Assembly (NCBI GenBank): GCA_043769295.1
Contig: JAYVJL010000199.1
Span: 1 to 11,341 of the forward strand
Direction: 5' to 3'
Source of the DNA: Aalborgiella sp043769295
Lineage (GTDB): Bacteria > Pseudomonadota > Gammaproteobacteria > Burkholderiales > Burkholderiaceae_C
Length of the DNA: 11,341 nt
Shown piece after piece: positions 1 through 7,248 of this stretch. Each line of letters opens with the position of its first letter. Within the stretch, counting starts at the first letter, position 1. Below the pieces are notes generated by a model. That model saw nothing but the letters and a program-made list of their open reading frames with translations. It did no database searches and was not told where the DNA came from. A program made the position numbers and the translations under genes.

Positions 1-971
1 CGTTTGCCGCCCGGGCGCTGCAACTCGGTGATGCAAACGAAAGCAGCCTCAGCCACATCAGGCAAACCATCAAACGACAAATTTACTACTGATTTAATAG
101 CACTACAGGCAATATATTCGCCGGCTATAGCCATAATTTGACCATTTTCAGCCGTTTCAAGCAGTTTTGGGCCTATATTCAGCTCGGCAGCCGTGGCCAC
201 ATGCGCCGCCCAGACCTTGAGGTGTTCGCCGCCCAGCTGCGTCACCGCACCGGGGAAGGGGTTGAAGGCCTGAATGCGCCGCACAATCTGCGCTGCGCCT
301 AGTGACCAGTCAATCGCGGCTTCGTGTTTTTCGATTTTGTGGGCATACGTGATGCCCGCTTCTGGCTGCTTGGTGGCCTTTACGCTGGGCAGTTGCGCCA
401 ACGCTTGGACGATGAGCCTGCCACCCATGTCGGCCAGTTTGTCGTCCAGAACACCCGTGCTGTCGCTGGGCAGAATCGACAACTGGTCCACCAAGAGCAT
501 GTCACCCGTATCCAACCCGGCGTCCATCTGCATGATGGTGACGCCGGTCTGGGCGTCGCCCGCTTCGATGGCGCGGTGAATCGGGGCTGCACCGCGCCAG
601 CGCGGGAGCAAAGAGGCATGAATATTGAGACAACCCAGCGGCGGCGCATCCAGCACCCACTGCGGCAGGATCAAACCGTAGGCGGCGACGATCATGGCCT
701 GCGCGCCGTTGGCAATCGCCTGGTCGATGGCGGCTTTGCCGGCCAGGGCTTCTTCGGGGAATTTGCCGTCCAGACGCAGACTGCGCGGCTGGGCGACGGG
801 GATGTGGTGTTCTACCGCAAACTGTTTGACGGCCGAGGCCTGCAGTTTCATGCCACGGCCAGCAGGACGGTCGGGCTGGCTCAGGACCAAGGTGATCTCA
901 TGGCCAGCGGCGACCAGTTGCTGCATCGCCACCCGCGCAAACGCCGGCGTGCCGGCGAAGATGAGCTTCAT
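1..971 (-). CDS. fmt: Methionyl-tRNA formyltransferase, C-terminus cut by window edge
   Basis: Transfers a formyl group from 10-formyl-tetrahydrofolate to methionyl-tRNA(fMet) in the cytoplasm, making initiator tRNA. Translating the minus strand from the ATG at 969-971 gives MKLIFAGTPAFARVAM at the N-terminus. The formyltransferase core follows: NIHASLLPRWRG with N116 and H118, and MDAGLDTGDM with D154, matching the Asn/His/Asp catalytic triad of the family. AFNPFPGA follows, and the C-terminal tRNA-binding OB-fold domain ends in the conserved ITELQRPGGKR, where the window stops. 323 codons are present; the stop lies outside. The gene follows def by 19 bp with no clear Shine-Dalgarno, so translational coupling to def is plausible. 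Oddity: residues about 275-305 are AT-rich and some 15 or more residues longer than I expect for this loop. They coincide with a repeat element shared with glmU. The frame is otherwise intact throughout. Confidence 0.96.
   Translation of the reverse strand, partial: MKLIFAGTPAFARVAMQQLVAAGHEITLVLSQPDRPAGRGMKLQASAVKQFAVEHHIPVAQPRSLRLDGKFPEEALAGKAAIDQAIANGAQAMIVAAYGLILPQWVLDAPPLGCLNIHASLLPRWRGAAPIHRAIEAGDAQTGVTIMQMDAGLDTGDMLLVDQLSILPSDSTGVLDDKLADMGGRLIVQALAQLPSVKATKQPEAGITYAHKIEKHEAAIDWSLGAAQIVRRIQAFNPFPGAVTQLGGEHLKVWAAHVATAAELNIGPKLLETAENGQIMAIAGEYIACSAIKSVVNLSFDGLPDVAEAAFVCITELQRPGGK
86..143 (+). repeat. Small AT-rich repeat element inside fmt (copy 1)
   Basis: A 31-bp core at 96-126 (starts AATAGCA, contains CAGGCAATA, ends CGCCGGCT) matches 26 of 31 bases of the minus strand at 9569-9599 in glmU. 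Weaker similarity extends to about 86 on one side and to the ACC at 141-143 on the other. It includes the palindrome GGCTATAGCC (123-132). It is AT-rich against its GC-richer surroundings and lies antisense to fmt. Read in the fmt frame it has no stop and adds residues to a loop of the C-terminal domain. Boundaries are approximate, set by hand alignment of two copies. Confidence 0.7.
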
Positions 972-990
972 GGGCGGGGCTTCAAGAACA

Positions 991-1533
991 TCAAGCACGC
1001 GAGGAGCTTGATGGGCTGGCTTGCGCGTCCCGTTCCTCTTCACGTTTGAGCTTGAGCATCTTGGTTTTGATGCGGTTGAACTTGAGCTTGGACAGGTATT
1101 CCACAAACACCTTGCCTTTCAGATGGTCCAGCTCATGCTGGATGCACACGGCCAGCATGTCTTCGGCTTCAATGGTCTGGACGTTTCCTTTGGCGTCCAG
1201 CGCGGTGACTTTGACAGACACCGAGCGCTCAACCACGTCATAAATCTCTGGGACGGACAAACAACCCTCCTCGCCCACGTGTTTTTCAGGGCTGTGCCAG
1301 GTGATTTCTGGGTTGATGAGCACCAAAGGCTGGTCGCGTGTATCAGACACGTCAATCACCACCAGGCGCTCGTGCACATTGATTTGTGTCGCGGCCAAGC
1401 CGATGCCTTTGGCTTCGTACATGGTTTCCAGCATGTCGGCGATCAAGGTCTGGATGCGCGCATCCACTTCTGCCACGGGCTTGGCGACAGTGTGCAAACG
1501 CAGATCTGGGAACGAAAGTATAGGTAATAGCAT
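991..1533 (-). CDS. def: Peptide deformylase
   Basis: Metal-dependent hydrolase that removes the N-formyl group from nascent proteins at the ribosome; it acts on the product of the step that starts with fmt. The 180-residue protein has all three family motifs: GIGLAATQ (residues 43-50), EGCLS (89-93, metal ligand C91) and QHELDH (132-137, ligands H133 and H137, catalytic E134). The length is normal for a type 1 deformylase. The start at MLLPILSFPD fits the usual N-terminus, which begins only a few residues before the PILxxPD segment, although I see no strong Shine-Dalgarno upstream. The C-terminal tail (KREEERDAQASPSSSSRA) is polar and probably disordered. It is first in a def-fmt pair and divergent from the LysM gene, with 158 bp between the two starts for both promoters. 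Confidence 0.97.
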   Translation of the reverse strand: MLLPILSFPDLRLHTVAKPVAEVDARIQTLIADMLETMYEAKGIGLAATQINVHERLVVIDVSDTRDQPLVLINPEITWHSPEKHVGEEGCLSVPEIYDVVERSVSVKVTALDAKGNVQTIEAEDMLAVCIQHELDHLKGKVFVEYLSKLKFNRIKTKMLKLKREEERDAQASPSSSSRA

Positions 1534-1645
1534 GTAGTTAGGCGGGCAGCGGCTTCAAACTGACTTGTACGGACACCACGGAGATAGTGCCAAAGCAAAA
1601 AAGAGGGGAAAAGACAACAACTATTTTACTATTCCTGCCTTATTC

Positions 1646-1674
1646 TTGTGTTTTAGATAGAAAATTAAGCTAAT
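1646..1674 (+). promoter_or_regulatory. Possible sigma-70 promoter of the LysM gene
   Basis: TTGTGT (1646-1651), a 17-bp spacer and GCTAAT (1669-1674) fit a weak sigma-70 promoter in an AT-rich stretch. Transcription would begin near 1681, giving a very short leader before the ATG at 1692 or the in-frame ATG at 1701. Each box matches only part of its consensus, so this is a guess from spacing and position. I could not place a convincing promoter for def on the other strand of the same 158-bp region. Confidence 0.3.
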
Positions 1675-1691
1675 TCGCTGAAAATGAAACA

Positions 1692-2993
1692 ATGTTGTCT
1701 ATGAATAAAAACCTGATTCTTCGCGCACTTAGCGGTGCTCATTCATCTACTTTAACGTCTGCCTTGCTAACGACGATGACATTAACAGCACTGACAGCTT
1801 TGCCTGCAGGGTCAGCAGGGGCTGCGACAGGCCATGCGCTGACAGTCAGTCCCTCTCAGCAAAATACAGCACAACGCGCCGCTAACGACGGTGTACCCCT
1901 GAGCGAACTGGCCGCCAACGCGCCCGACAGTTACACTGTGAAACGTGGTGATACATTGTGGGCCATCTCCCAAATGTTCCTCAAAAGCCCATGGCGCTGG
2001 CCTGAACTGTGGGGTATGAACATGGCGGAAATCAAAAACCCGCATTTGATCTACCCGGGTCAAACTCTTTATTTGGATAAATCAGACGGTCGTGCACGTT
2101 TGCGCAGCCAGTCCGTGGGGTTTGGTCGCGGTGGTCGTGGCGCTGGCGATTTGGAAACCGTCAAACTGTCACCCAGCATCCGCGTGACCGCGTTGGGCGA
2201 ATCGTCCATCCCGACGCTGCAAAACCACTTGATCGAGCCGTTTCTGTCCGAGCCCATCATTGTTGAAGAGTTGACGCTTGTGTCGGCACCGCGATTCGTG
2301 GCAACACAAGAAGGCCGCGTTTTGCTGAGTGAAGGCGACCGTGCTTATGCACGCAGCGCATCGGGCACAAGCTTGACCACGGGGTCGGATAGCCCCAGCA
2401 GTTTCAGGATTTTCCGCAATGCAACCGCTTTGAAAGACCCTGGCACCAGTGAAGTACTGGGTTATGAAGCGCAGTACATTGGTCGCGCACGGTTGATTCG
2501 TGCTGAGTCCGTGATGCAGATGCGTGATGTGGAGGTCAAAGCGGGCGAGACGGCCAAGACTGAGATCGTTCCAGCCACCTTCGACATCGTTCGCTCTAAA
2601 GAAGAAATCCGCGTTGGTGACCGCTTGTTGCCCGAACCACCGCTGGAAATCCTGAGCTATAGCCCACACGCACCTGCTGGTGCGGTCGAGGCGCGCATTG
2701 TGTCCGTTTACGGCAGCTCCGTGGCGAATGTGGCACAAAACCAGATCGTGGTCATCAACCGTGGCACCAAAGACGGTATGGAACGCGGTCATGTGCTGGC
2801 CATCCAGACCAATGGCGCACGCCTGGTCGATAAAACCGGCCCGAACTGGCAGGACATCAAACTGCCTGACGAGCGCAACGGCTTGCTGATGGTGTTCCGC
2901 CCTTTTGAAAAGTTGTCATATGCGCTGGTATTACAAGCCAACGAGCCTCTGAAAGTAGGCGACTGGTTGATCAACCCTATCAATCCGCGCTGA
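1692..2993 (+). CDS. Secreted LysM-domain peptidoglycan-binding protein
   Basis: Predicted exported protein of 433 residues that binds peptidoglycan through one LysM domain. The N-terminus is a long signal-like segment: a basic start (MNKN...R) and a hydrophobic Leu/Thr/Ala stretch (about residues 22-45), with likely cleavage near AGSAGAA. The LysM domain spans about 81-130 (YTVKRGDTLWAIS at the start, NPHLIYPGQTLYL at the end). The remaining 300 residues have no motif I recognise; such long beta-rich C-terminal regions are common in the LysM proteins found upstream of dprA in Burkholderiales. The ATG at 1701 (MNKNLIL) is an equally credible start and gives a more typical signal peptide; neither ATG has a strong ribosome binding site. 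Transcription probably continues into dprA 55 bp downstream. The exact cell-wall role cannot be read from the sequence. Confidence 0.88.
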   Translation: MLSMNKNLILRALSGAHSSTLTSALLTTMTLTALTALPAGSAGAATGHALTVSPSQQNTAQRAANDGVPLSELAANAPDSYTVKRGDTLWAISQMFLKSPWRWPELWGMNMAEIKNPHLIYPGQTLYLDKSDGRARLRSQSVGFGRGGRGAGDLETVKLSPSIRVTALGESSIPTLQNHLIEPFLSEPIIVEELTLVSAPRFVATQEGRVLLSEGDRAYARSASGTSLTTGSDSPSSFRIFRNATALKDPGTSEVLGYEAQYIGRARLIRAESVMQMRDVEVKAGETAKTEIVPATFDIVRSKEEIRVGDRLLPEPPLEILSYSPHAPAGAVEARIVSVYGSSVANVAQNQIVVINRGTKDGMERGHVLAIQTNGARLVDKTGPNWQDIKLPDERNGLLMVFRPFEKLSYALVLQANEPLKVGDWLINPINPR

Positions 2994-3048
2994 TGACGAG
3001 ACGCGTGCGAACCCGTTTCCCAGCACCAGCAGCGACGACACACATTTG

Positions 3049-3999
3049 ATGGATCGCGAAGAGCTTGTCGCCTGGCTACGGCTGTGCCTCACTCCGGGCG
3101 TGGGCAACCTGAATGGACGCAAACTGCTGACGACATTTGGTCTGCCACAGGCCATTTTTGAGCAAGCCACGGTGGCACTGCGTCAGGTGGTCAGCCCAGC
3201 GATGGCGACTGCTTTGCAAACGCCACCGCCCGAACTGGAAGCGCAGCTGCAAACCACGCTGGCTTGGTTGAAAGAAGCCGAGACCAGCGGTGCCAACAAT
3301 CGCTTTGTGCTCACCCTGGGTGACCCGCGCTATCCCACCGCCCTGCTCAACACCGAAGACCCGCCCTTGGTGCTGTACTTGCATGGACATATTGATTTGA
3401 TAGCGCAAGCCAGCGCCAAATCAAGTACGCTCCCCCATCACAGCATGAGCCATCAATCCGCCAGAGACTGCATTGCCATCGTCGGCAGCCGCAACCCAAC
3501 ACCGCAGGGCTTGCTTGACGCCCACGCCTTTGCCAAAACATTCAGCGAAGCGGGTTTGGTCGTGGTGTCCGGGCTGGCGCTGGGCATTGATGGTGCTGCC
3601 CATGAGGGGGCGCTGGAAGGCCATCTTACCAATAACGCACGACCGCCTTGTGGTGGCACCATCGCCGTGATTGGTACAGGTTTGGACCGGGTTTATCCCA
3701 AAAAACACCTGGGCTTGGCACACCGCATCGTGCAGCATGGGCTGATGGTGAGTGAGTTTCCATTGGGTACGCCACCACTGCCGCCCAACTTCCCCAAACG
3801 CAATCGCATCATCTCTGCCTTAAGTTTGGGCACACTGGTGGTTGAAGCGGCGGTGAAGTCCGGCTCGCTGATCACGGCCCGTTTGGCCAGCGAGCAGGGG
3901 AAAGATGTGTTTGCCATACCGGGGTCCATCCATTCCACGCAATCGCGCGGTTGTCATGCCCTGATCAAACAAGGGGCCAAACTGGTTGAATCGGCGTAG
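3049..3999 (+). CDS. dprA: DNA-processing protein DprA, truncated by in-frame amber codon
   Basis: DprA (Smf) binds incoming single-stranded DNA during transformation and loads RecA. The 316 residues before the stop contain the N-terminal helical domain (WLRLCLTPGVGN near residues 9-20) and the Rossmann-like DNA-processing domain: IVGSRNPTPQG (GSR from 146), SGLALGIDGAAHEGAL (from about 174), VIGTGLDRVYP, PKRNRIISALS (about 249-259), GSLITARLASEQGKDVFAIPG, and HALIKQGAKLVESA at the end. The reading frame then meets TAG at 3997-3999, where the family normally continues 'ESAQDILEEL'; the next codons here are D-V-L-E-E-L. A CAG-to-TAG change is the simplest explanation. The core domain is complete, so the product may keep partial function. 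ATG 3049 was chosen over the adjacent TTG at 3046. Between HGHIDLI and AIVGSR there are about 16 more residues than usual, over a hairpin-forming repeat-like stretch. Confidence 0.9.
   Translation: MDREELVAWLRLCLTPGVGNLNGRKLLTTFGLPQAIFEQATVALRQVVSPAMATALQTPPPELEAQLQTTLAWLKEAETSGANNRFVLTLGDPRYPTALLNTEDPPLVLYLHGHIDLIAQASAKSSTLPHHSMSHQSARDCIAIVGSRNPTPQGLLDAHAFAKTFSEAGLVVVSGLALGIDGAAHEGALEGHLTNNARPPCGGTIAVIGTGLDRVYPKKHLGLAHRIVQHGLMVSEFPLGTPPLPPNFPKRNRIISALSLGTLVVEAAVKSGSLITARLASEQGKDVFAIPGSIHSTQSRGCHALIKQGAKLVESA
3392..3424. repeat. Imperfect hairpin, possible diverged repeat insert in dprA
   Basis: TTGATTTG (3392-3399) is the exact reverse complement of CAAATCAA (3417-3424). Inside them GCGC (3403-3406) pairs with GCGC (3413-3416) around a 6-nt loop, leaving a 3-nt ATA bulge, for a 12-bp stem. 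It lies where DprA has an extra segment of roughly 16 residues just before AIVGSR. It shares ATAGC and a few spaced matches with the fmt/glmU element, but the similarity is too weak to call it the same family. Confidence 0.45.
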
Positions 4000-4002
4000 G
4001 AT

Positions 4003-4308
4003 GTGCTGGAAGAGCTGCGCTTGCAGCTCACACCACCGCCCTTGCCGAATTCAAAATTACTCAAACCAGCGACCCAACCAGAGGCAGACACAGGCTACGA
4101 GGGCGACGCGGTGGACGCCACAGATTCAGATTTCGAGCCCGACGATTTGGTCAAATCGCTGGGTTACGACCCCGTCAGCATTGATGCCCTGGTTGCCCGC
4201 ACCGGCTGGAATGCCGCCAGCCTGCAGGTACGCTTGATGGAGCTTGAGTTGGATGGGCAAGTCGCCCGTCTGCCGGGCGGTTTGTACCAGCGTGTGGTTG
4301 CTGGTTAA
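4003..4308 (+). pseudogene. dprA: Detached DprA C-terminal winged-helix domain
   Basis: This is the continuation of the dprA frame after the amber codon; GAT at 4000 is the first codon after the stop and GTG at 4003 the first possible start. It encodes a linker rich in Pro and acidic residues, then DDLVKSLGYDPVSIDALV and the end LPGGLYQRVV, typical of the winged-helix domain that closes proteobacterial DprA. Together with the upstream part and the lost codon the full protein would be 419 residues. Reinitiation could occur at GTG 4003 (TAGGA lies only 1 nt upstream, too close for good use) or TTG 4021, which has GGAAGAG (4008-4014) at a reasonable distance. Alternatively it is simply untranslated. 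The family normally carries this domain in one chain; some DprA proteins, such as that of Streptococcus pneumoniae, lack it. Confidence 0.75.
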
Positions 4309-4321
4309 TTTGTCAAATTAA
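4305..4321. terminator. AT-rich palindrome spanning convergent stop codons
   Basis: TTAATTTG (4305-4312) and CAAATTAA (4314-4321) form a perfect inverted repeat around one central T. The dprA stop TAA (4306-4308) lies in one arm and the secF stop, TTA on this strand at 4318-4320, in the other. It sits exactly between two convergent genes with only 9 bp between their stops. It could be a weak bidirectional terminator or 3'-end stabiliser, but the stem is AT-only near its base, has almost no loop and lacks a following T-run, so terminator function is uncertain. Confidence 0.35.
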
Positions 4322-5274
4322 ACAACAGCACCCGCTTCTGGGTCATCGGGGTTGTGGTCTTTTTTGGTCGGTGCGGCTTTGACCAGATCTTCGCGCTTGA
4401 TACCCAGCCACATCGCGATGGCCGCAGCCACGAAGACCGACGAGTAGATGCCAAACAAAATACCGATGGTCAACGCCAAAGCAAAGTAAAACAATGTCGG
4501 GCCGCCAAACAGCAGCATCGACAACACCATGATTTGTGTGGAACCATGGGTGATGATGGTACGGCTGATGGTTGATGTGATCGCGTTGTCAATGATCTGA
4601 ATCGTGTCCATCTTGCGGTAACGTTTGAAGTTTTCACGGATTCGGTCAAAAATAACCACCGATTCATTGACGGAATAACCGAGCACCGCCAGCACTGCCG
4701 CCAGCACCGAGAGTGAGAACTCCCACTGAAAGTAGGCGAAAAATCCCAAAATAATCACCACGTCATGCAAGTTGGCGATGATGGCTGAAACAGCGTATTT
4801 CCACTCAAAGCGAATCGCCAGATACAACATGATGCCGAAAACAACCATGCCCAAGGCTTTCAGGCCGTCCTGCACCAGCTCTTCGCCCACTGAAGGACCG
4901 ACAAAAGCAGTACGGCGCAGATTGGCATCGGCAGCATCCGCCTTCAATGCGGCCATCACCTTGTCGCTTTGCTGCGCAGAACTCACGCCTTTTTGCGCAG
5001 GCAGACGGATCATCACATCGCGCGACGTACCGAAGTTTTGCACCTGCACATCGGTGAAACCCAAACTGGCGACTTTGCTGCGCACTTTTTCCAGCTCGGC
5101 CGGTTGAGCATAGCTGACTTCCATGACGGTGCCACCGGTGAACTCAACCGACAAATGCAGGCCACGTGAGAACAAGAAGAACACGGCCAGCAAAAAGGTA
5201 ATCAAGGACACCGCATTGAAAATCAAGGCGTGACGCATGAACGGGATATCTTTGCGAATCTTGAAGAATTCCAT
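4318..5274 (-). CDS. secF: Protein translocase subunit SecF
   Basis: Inner-membrane partner of SecD; the SecDF complex uses the proton gradient to pull proteins out of the SecYEG channel on the periplasmic side. The 318 residues show a first membrane helix (about 15-34), the conserved SVEFTGGT (42-49), a periplasmic loop domain, and a five-helix C-terminal part from about 135. This contains the signature GYSVNESVVIFDRIREN (199-215) and LTIGILFGIYSSVFVAA near 268-284. The length is normal. It follows secD by 11 bp, and its Shine-Dalgarno AAGGAGA overlaps the secD stop, so the two are co-transcribed and probably translationally coupled. It converges on dprA with no real spacer. Confidence 0.97.
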   Translation of the reverse strand: MEFFKIRKDIPFMRHALIFNAVSLITFLLAVFFLFSRGLHLSVEFTGGTVMEVSYAQPAELEKVRSKVASLGFTDVQVQNFGTSRDVMIRLPAQKGVSSAQQSDKVMAALKADAADANLRRTAFVGPSVGEELVQDGLKALGMVVFGIMLYLAIRFEWKYAVSAIIANLHDVVIILGFFAYFQWEFSLSVLAAVLAVLGYSVNESVVIFDRIRENFKRYRKMDTIQIIDNAITSTISRTIITHGSTQIMVLSMLLFGGPTLFYFALALTIGILFGIYSSVFVAAAIAMWLGIKREDLVKAAPTKKDHNPDDPEAGAVV

Positions 5275-5280
5275 GACTCG

Positions 5281-5287
5281 TCTCCTT
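5281..5287 (-). promoter_or_regulatory. secF ribosome binding site overlapping secD stop
   Basis: Read on the minus strand, AAGGAGA starts inside the TAA stop codon of secD (5286-5288) and lies 6 nt before the secF ATG (5272-5274). This fixes the secF start and points to coupled translation of the two subunits. Confidence 0.85.
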
Positions 5288-7193
5288 ATTTGGTTTTAAC
5301 AGCCGGGCTGTTGGATTTGTCTGCAGCTTCAGCCGTTTTTTCAGGCAGCCAAACCGTGCCGATAGACACGGTTTTGAGTTTCTTTTGACGCCCGTACCAC
5401 AGGTTGGCCAAGCCGCGCGAGAAAAACACAGCCGAGAACATGCTGGTCAAAATACCGATGCAATGCACCACGGCAAAGCCACGCACAGGGCCAGAGCCAA
5501 AGGCCAGCAGCGCCACACCGGCAATCAAGGTGGTGATGTTGGAGTCCAGAATCGTCGCCCAGGCGCGCTCGAAACCGGTGGCAATCGCCGCTTGTGGTGA
5601 TGCACCGCCGCGCAGCTCCTCACGTACCCGCTCGTTGATCAACACGTTGGAGTCGATCGCCATGCCCAGGGCCAAGGCCATCGCGGCAATGCCGGGCAAG
5701 GTCAAAGTGGCTTGCAGCATGGACAGCACCGCCACCAGCATCAACAAATTGACGCCCAGCGCGAGTGACGAAAACACACCAAACATCATGTAATACACGC
5801 ACATGAAGGCCACGATGACCAGGAAACCCCAGGTCACGCTGTGAAAGCCTTTGTCGATATTGTCTTTGCCCAGGCTGGGGCCGATCGCGCTTTCTTCGAT
5901 GATTTCCATGGGCGCAGCCAACGAACCCGCGCGCAGCAACAGCGCTGTGTCGTTGGCCTCCGAGGTGTTCATGCTGCCCGAGATCTGAACGCGTCCACCG
6001 CCGATTTCAGAACGAATCACAGGTGCCGTCACCACTTCGCCTTTGCCTTTTTCAAATAAAATGATGGCCATGCGCTTGTTGATGTTTTCACGCGTGATGT
6101 CGGCAAAAATGCGCGAACCCTTCGCGTCCAGGCTCAAATTGACGGTAGCACCCTGGGTTTGACCGTCAATACCGGCTTGTGCATCGGTCAGGTTTTCACC
6201 GGTCAAAATAACTTGTTTTTTCACAATCACCGGACGGCCATTGCGCTCCAGGAAGCGCTCAGACCCAAAGGGCACGGAGCCGCTGTTGGTTTCAGCCGCC
6301 TGGCCTTCGGCAGATTCATCCACCATGCGCAATTCCAGCGTGGCGGTACGGCCCAAAATGTCTTTGGCTTTGGCAGTGTCTTGCACGCCAGGCAATTGCA
6401 CCACGATGCGGTCCAAGCCTTGTTGCTGAATCACGGGCTCTGCCACACCCAACTCGTTGATACGGTTGTGCAGGGTCACGATGTTTTGTTTCAGCGCCTG
6501 GTCTTGCACTTTGCGTGCCGCTTCAGGCTTGATACTGGCACGGAGCTTGTACTCGGTGCCATCTGACCCGTCCGTCAACAGCAAGTCTGGAAACTGGTCT
6601 GCCACGACGCTTTTGGCTGTGGCCAAGGTCTCCTGGTCGCGAAATTTGATCTCGATGGTTTGGCCATTGCGGCTCACACCGCTGTGGCGCGCGCTTTTTT
6701 CACGCAGTGCCAAACGAATGTCACCGGTCATGGATTCGATTTTTTTGGTCAAGGCCGCCGGCATGTCCACCTGCAGCATGAAATGCACGCCGCCACGCAG
6801 ATCCAGGCCCAAATACATGGGTGCAGCCCCCAGGGCGTTGAGCCAAGCGGGTGAGCGGCGCACCAAATTCAACGCCACTACGTAGCTGGGGCTGTTTGTG
6901 TCAGGCACCAACGCTTTTTGAATGGCGTCTTTGGCCTTTAGCTGGGTGTCGGTGTCTTTGAACAGCGCCTTGATGGATTTGCCATCAAAAGTCATCGCGT
7001 CGGGGGTCAAGCCAGCGCTTTTCAGCGCCTCTTCGACACGCAGTTGCGTGGCACTGTCTACTTTGATGACGCTTTTCGTGCTGGAAACCTGCACTGCAGG
7101 GGCTTCACCGAAGAAATTGGGCAGCGTGAACAACACGGACACCAAGAGAACGATCACGATGATCGCGTATTTCCAAACCGGATATCGATTCAT
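5286..7193 (-). CDS. secD: Protein translocase subunit SecD
   Basis: Larger subunit of the SecDF membrane complex that assists Sec-dependent export. The 635 residues are close to the family's usual length. Features in order: membrane helix 1 (about 9-24); the conserved PMYLGLDLRGGVHFML (125-140); a large periplasmic P1 region with NRINELGVAEPVIQQQG and IVVQLPGVQDTAKAKDILG; EEVSAIGPSLG-type entry (here EESAIGPSLG) into the C-terminal five-helix bundle; and ALALGMAIDSNVLINERVRE, the RND-family helix-4 signature carrying the aspartate linked to proton movement. The C-terminus ends in a polar tail. The start ATG at 7191-7193 gives MNRYPVWKY, the standard N-terminus, though the ribosome binding site is weak. 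It lies 55 bp after yajC and 11 bp before secF, as the middle gene of a yajC-secD-secF operon. Confidence 0.97.
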   Translation of the reverse strand: MNRYPVWKYAIIVIVLLVSVLFTLPNFFGEAPAVQVSSTKSVIKVDSATQLRVEEALKSAGLTPDAMTFDGKSIKALFKDTDTQLKAKDAIQKALVPDTNSPSYVVALNLVRRSPAWLNALGAAPMYLGLDLRGGVHFMLQVDMPAALTKKIESMTGDIRLALREKSARHSGVSRNGQTIEIKFRDQETLATAKSVVADQFPDLLLTDGSDGTEYKLRASIKPEAARKVQDQALKQNIVTLHNRINELGVAEPVIQQQGLDRIVVQLPGVQDTAKAKDILGRTATLELRMVDESAEGQAAETNSGSVPFGSERFLERNGRPVIVKKQVILTGENLTDAQAGIDGQTQGATVNLSLDAKGSRIFADITRENINKRMAIILFEKGKGEVVTAPVIRSEIGGGRVQISGSMNTSEANDTALLLRAGSLAAPMEIIEESAIGPSLGKDNIDKGFHSVTWGFLVIVAFMCVYYMMFGVFSSLALGVNLLMLVAVLSMLQATLTLPGIAAMALALGMAIDSNVLINERVREELRGGASPQAAIATGFERAWATILDSNITTLIAGVALLAFGSGPVRGFAVVHCIGILTSMFSAVFFSRGLANLWYGRQKKLKTVSIGTVWLPEKTAEAADKSNSPAVKTK

Positions 7194-7248
7194 GATCGCA
7201 CTTTATTCAAACCAGGATTAATGAAACTTGCAAATAATTGCTTCGAAA

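Noticed and set aside
324..1049. Long open frame on the plus strand opposite fmt (241 codons)
   Set aside because: It is antisense to a clear fmt with catalytic motifs, starts without a ribosome binding site and its product has a low-complexity, Gly/Arg/His-rich look typical of a shadow frame.
1534..1691. Riboswitch or small RNA in the def/LysM intergenic region
   Set aside because: Only 158 bp, AT-rich on the LysM side, with no strong stem-loop or terminator that I could find.
2169..2792. 207-codon open frame opposite the LysM gene
   Set aside because: Shadow of the LysM protein coding strand; no recognisable domain and no ribosome binding site.
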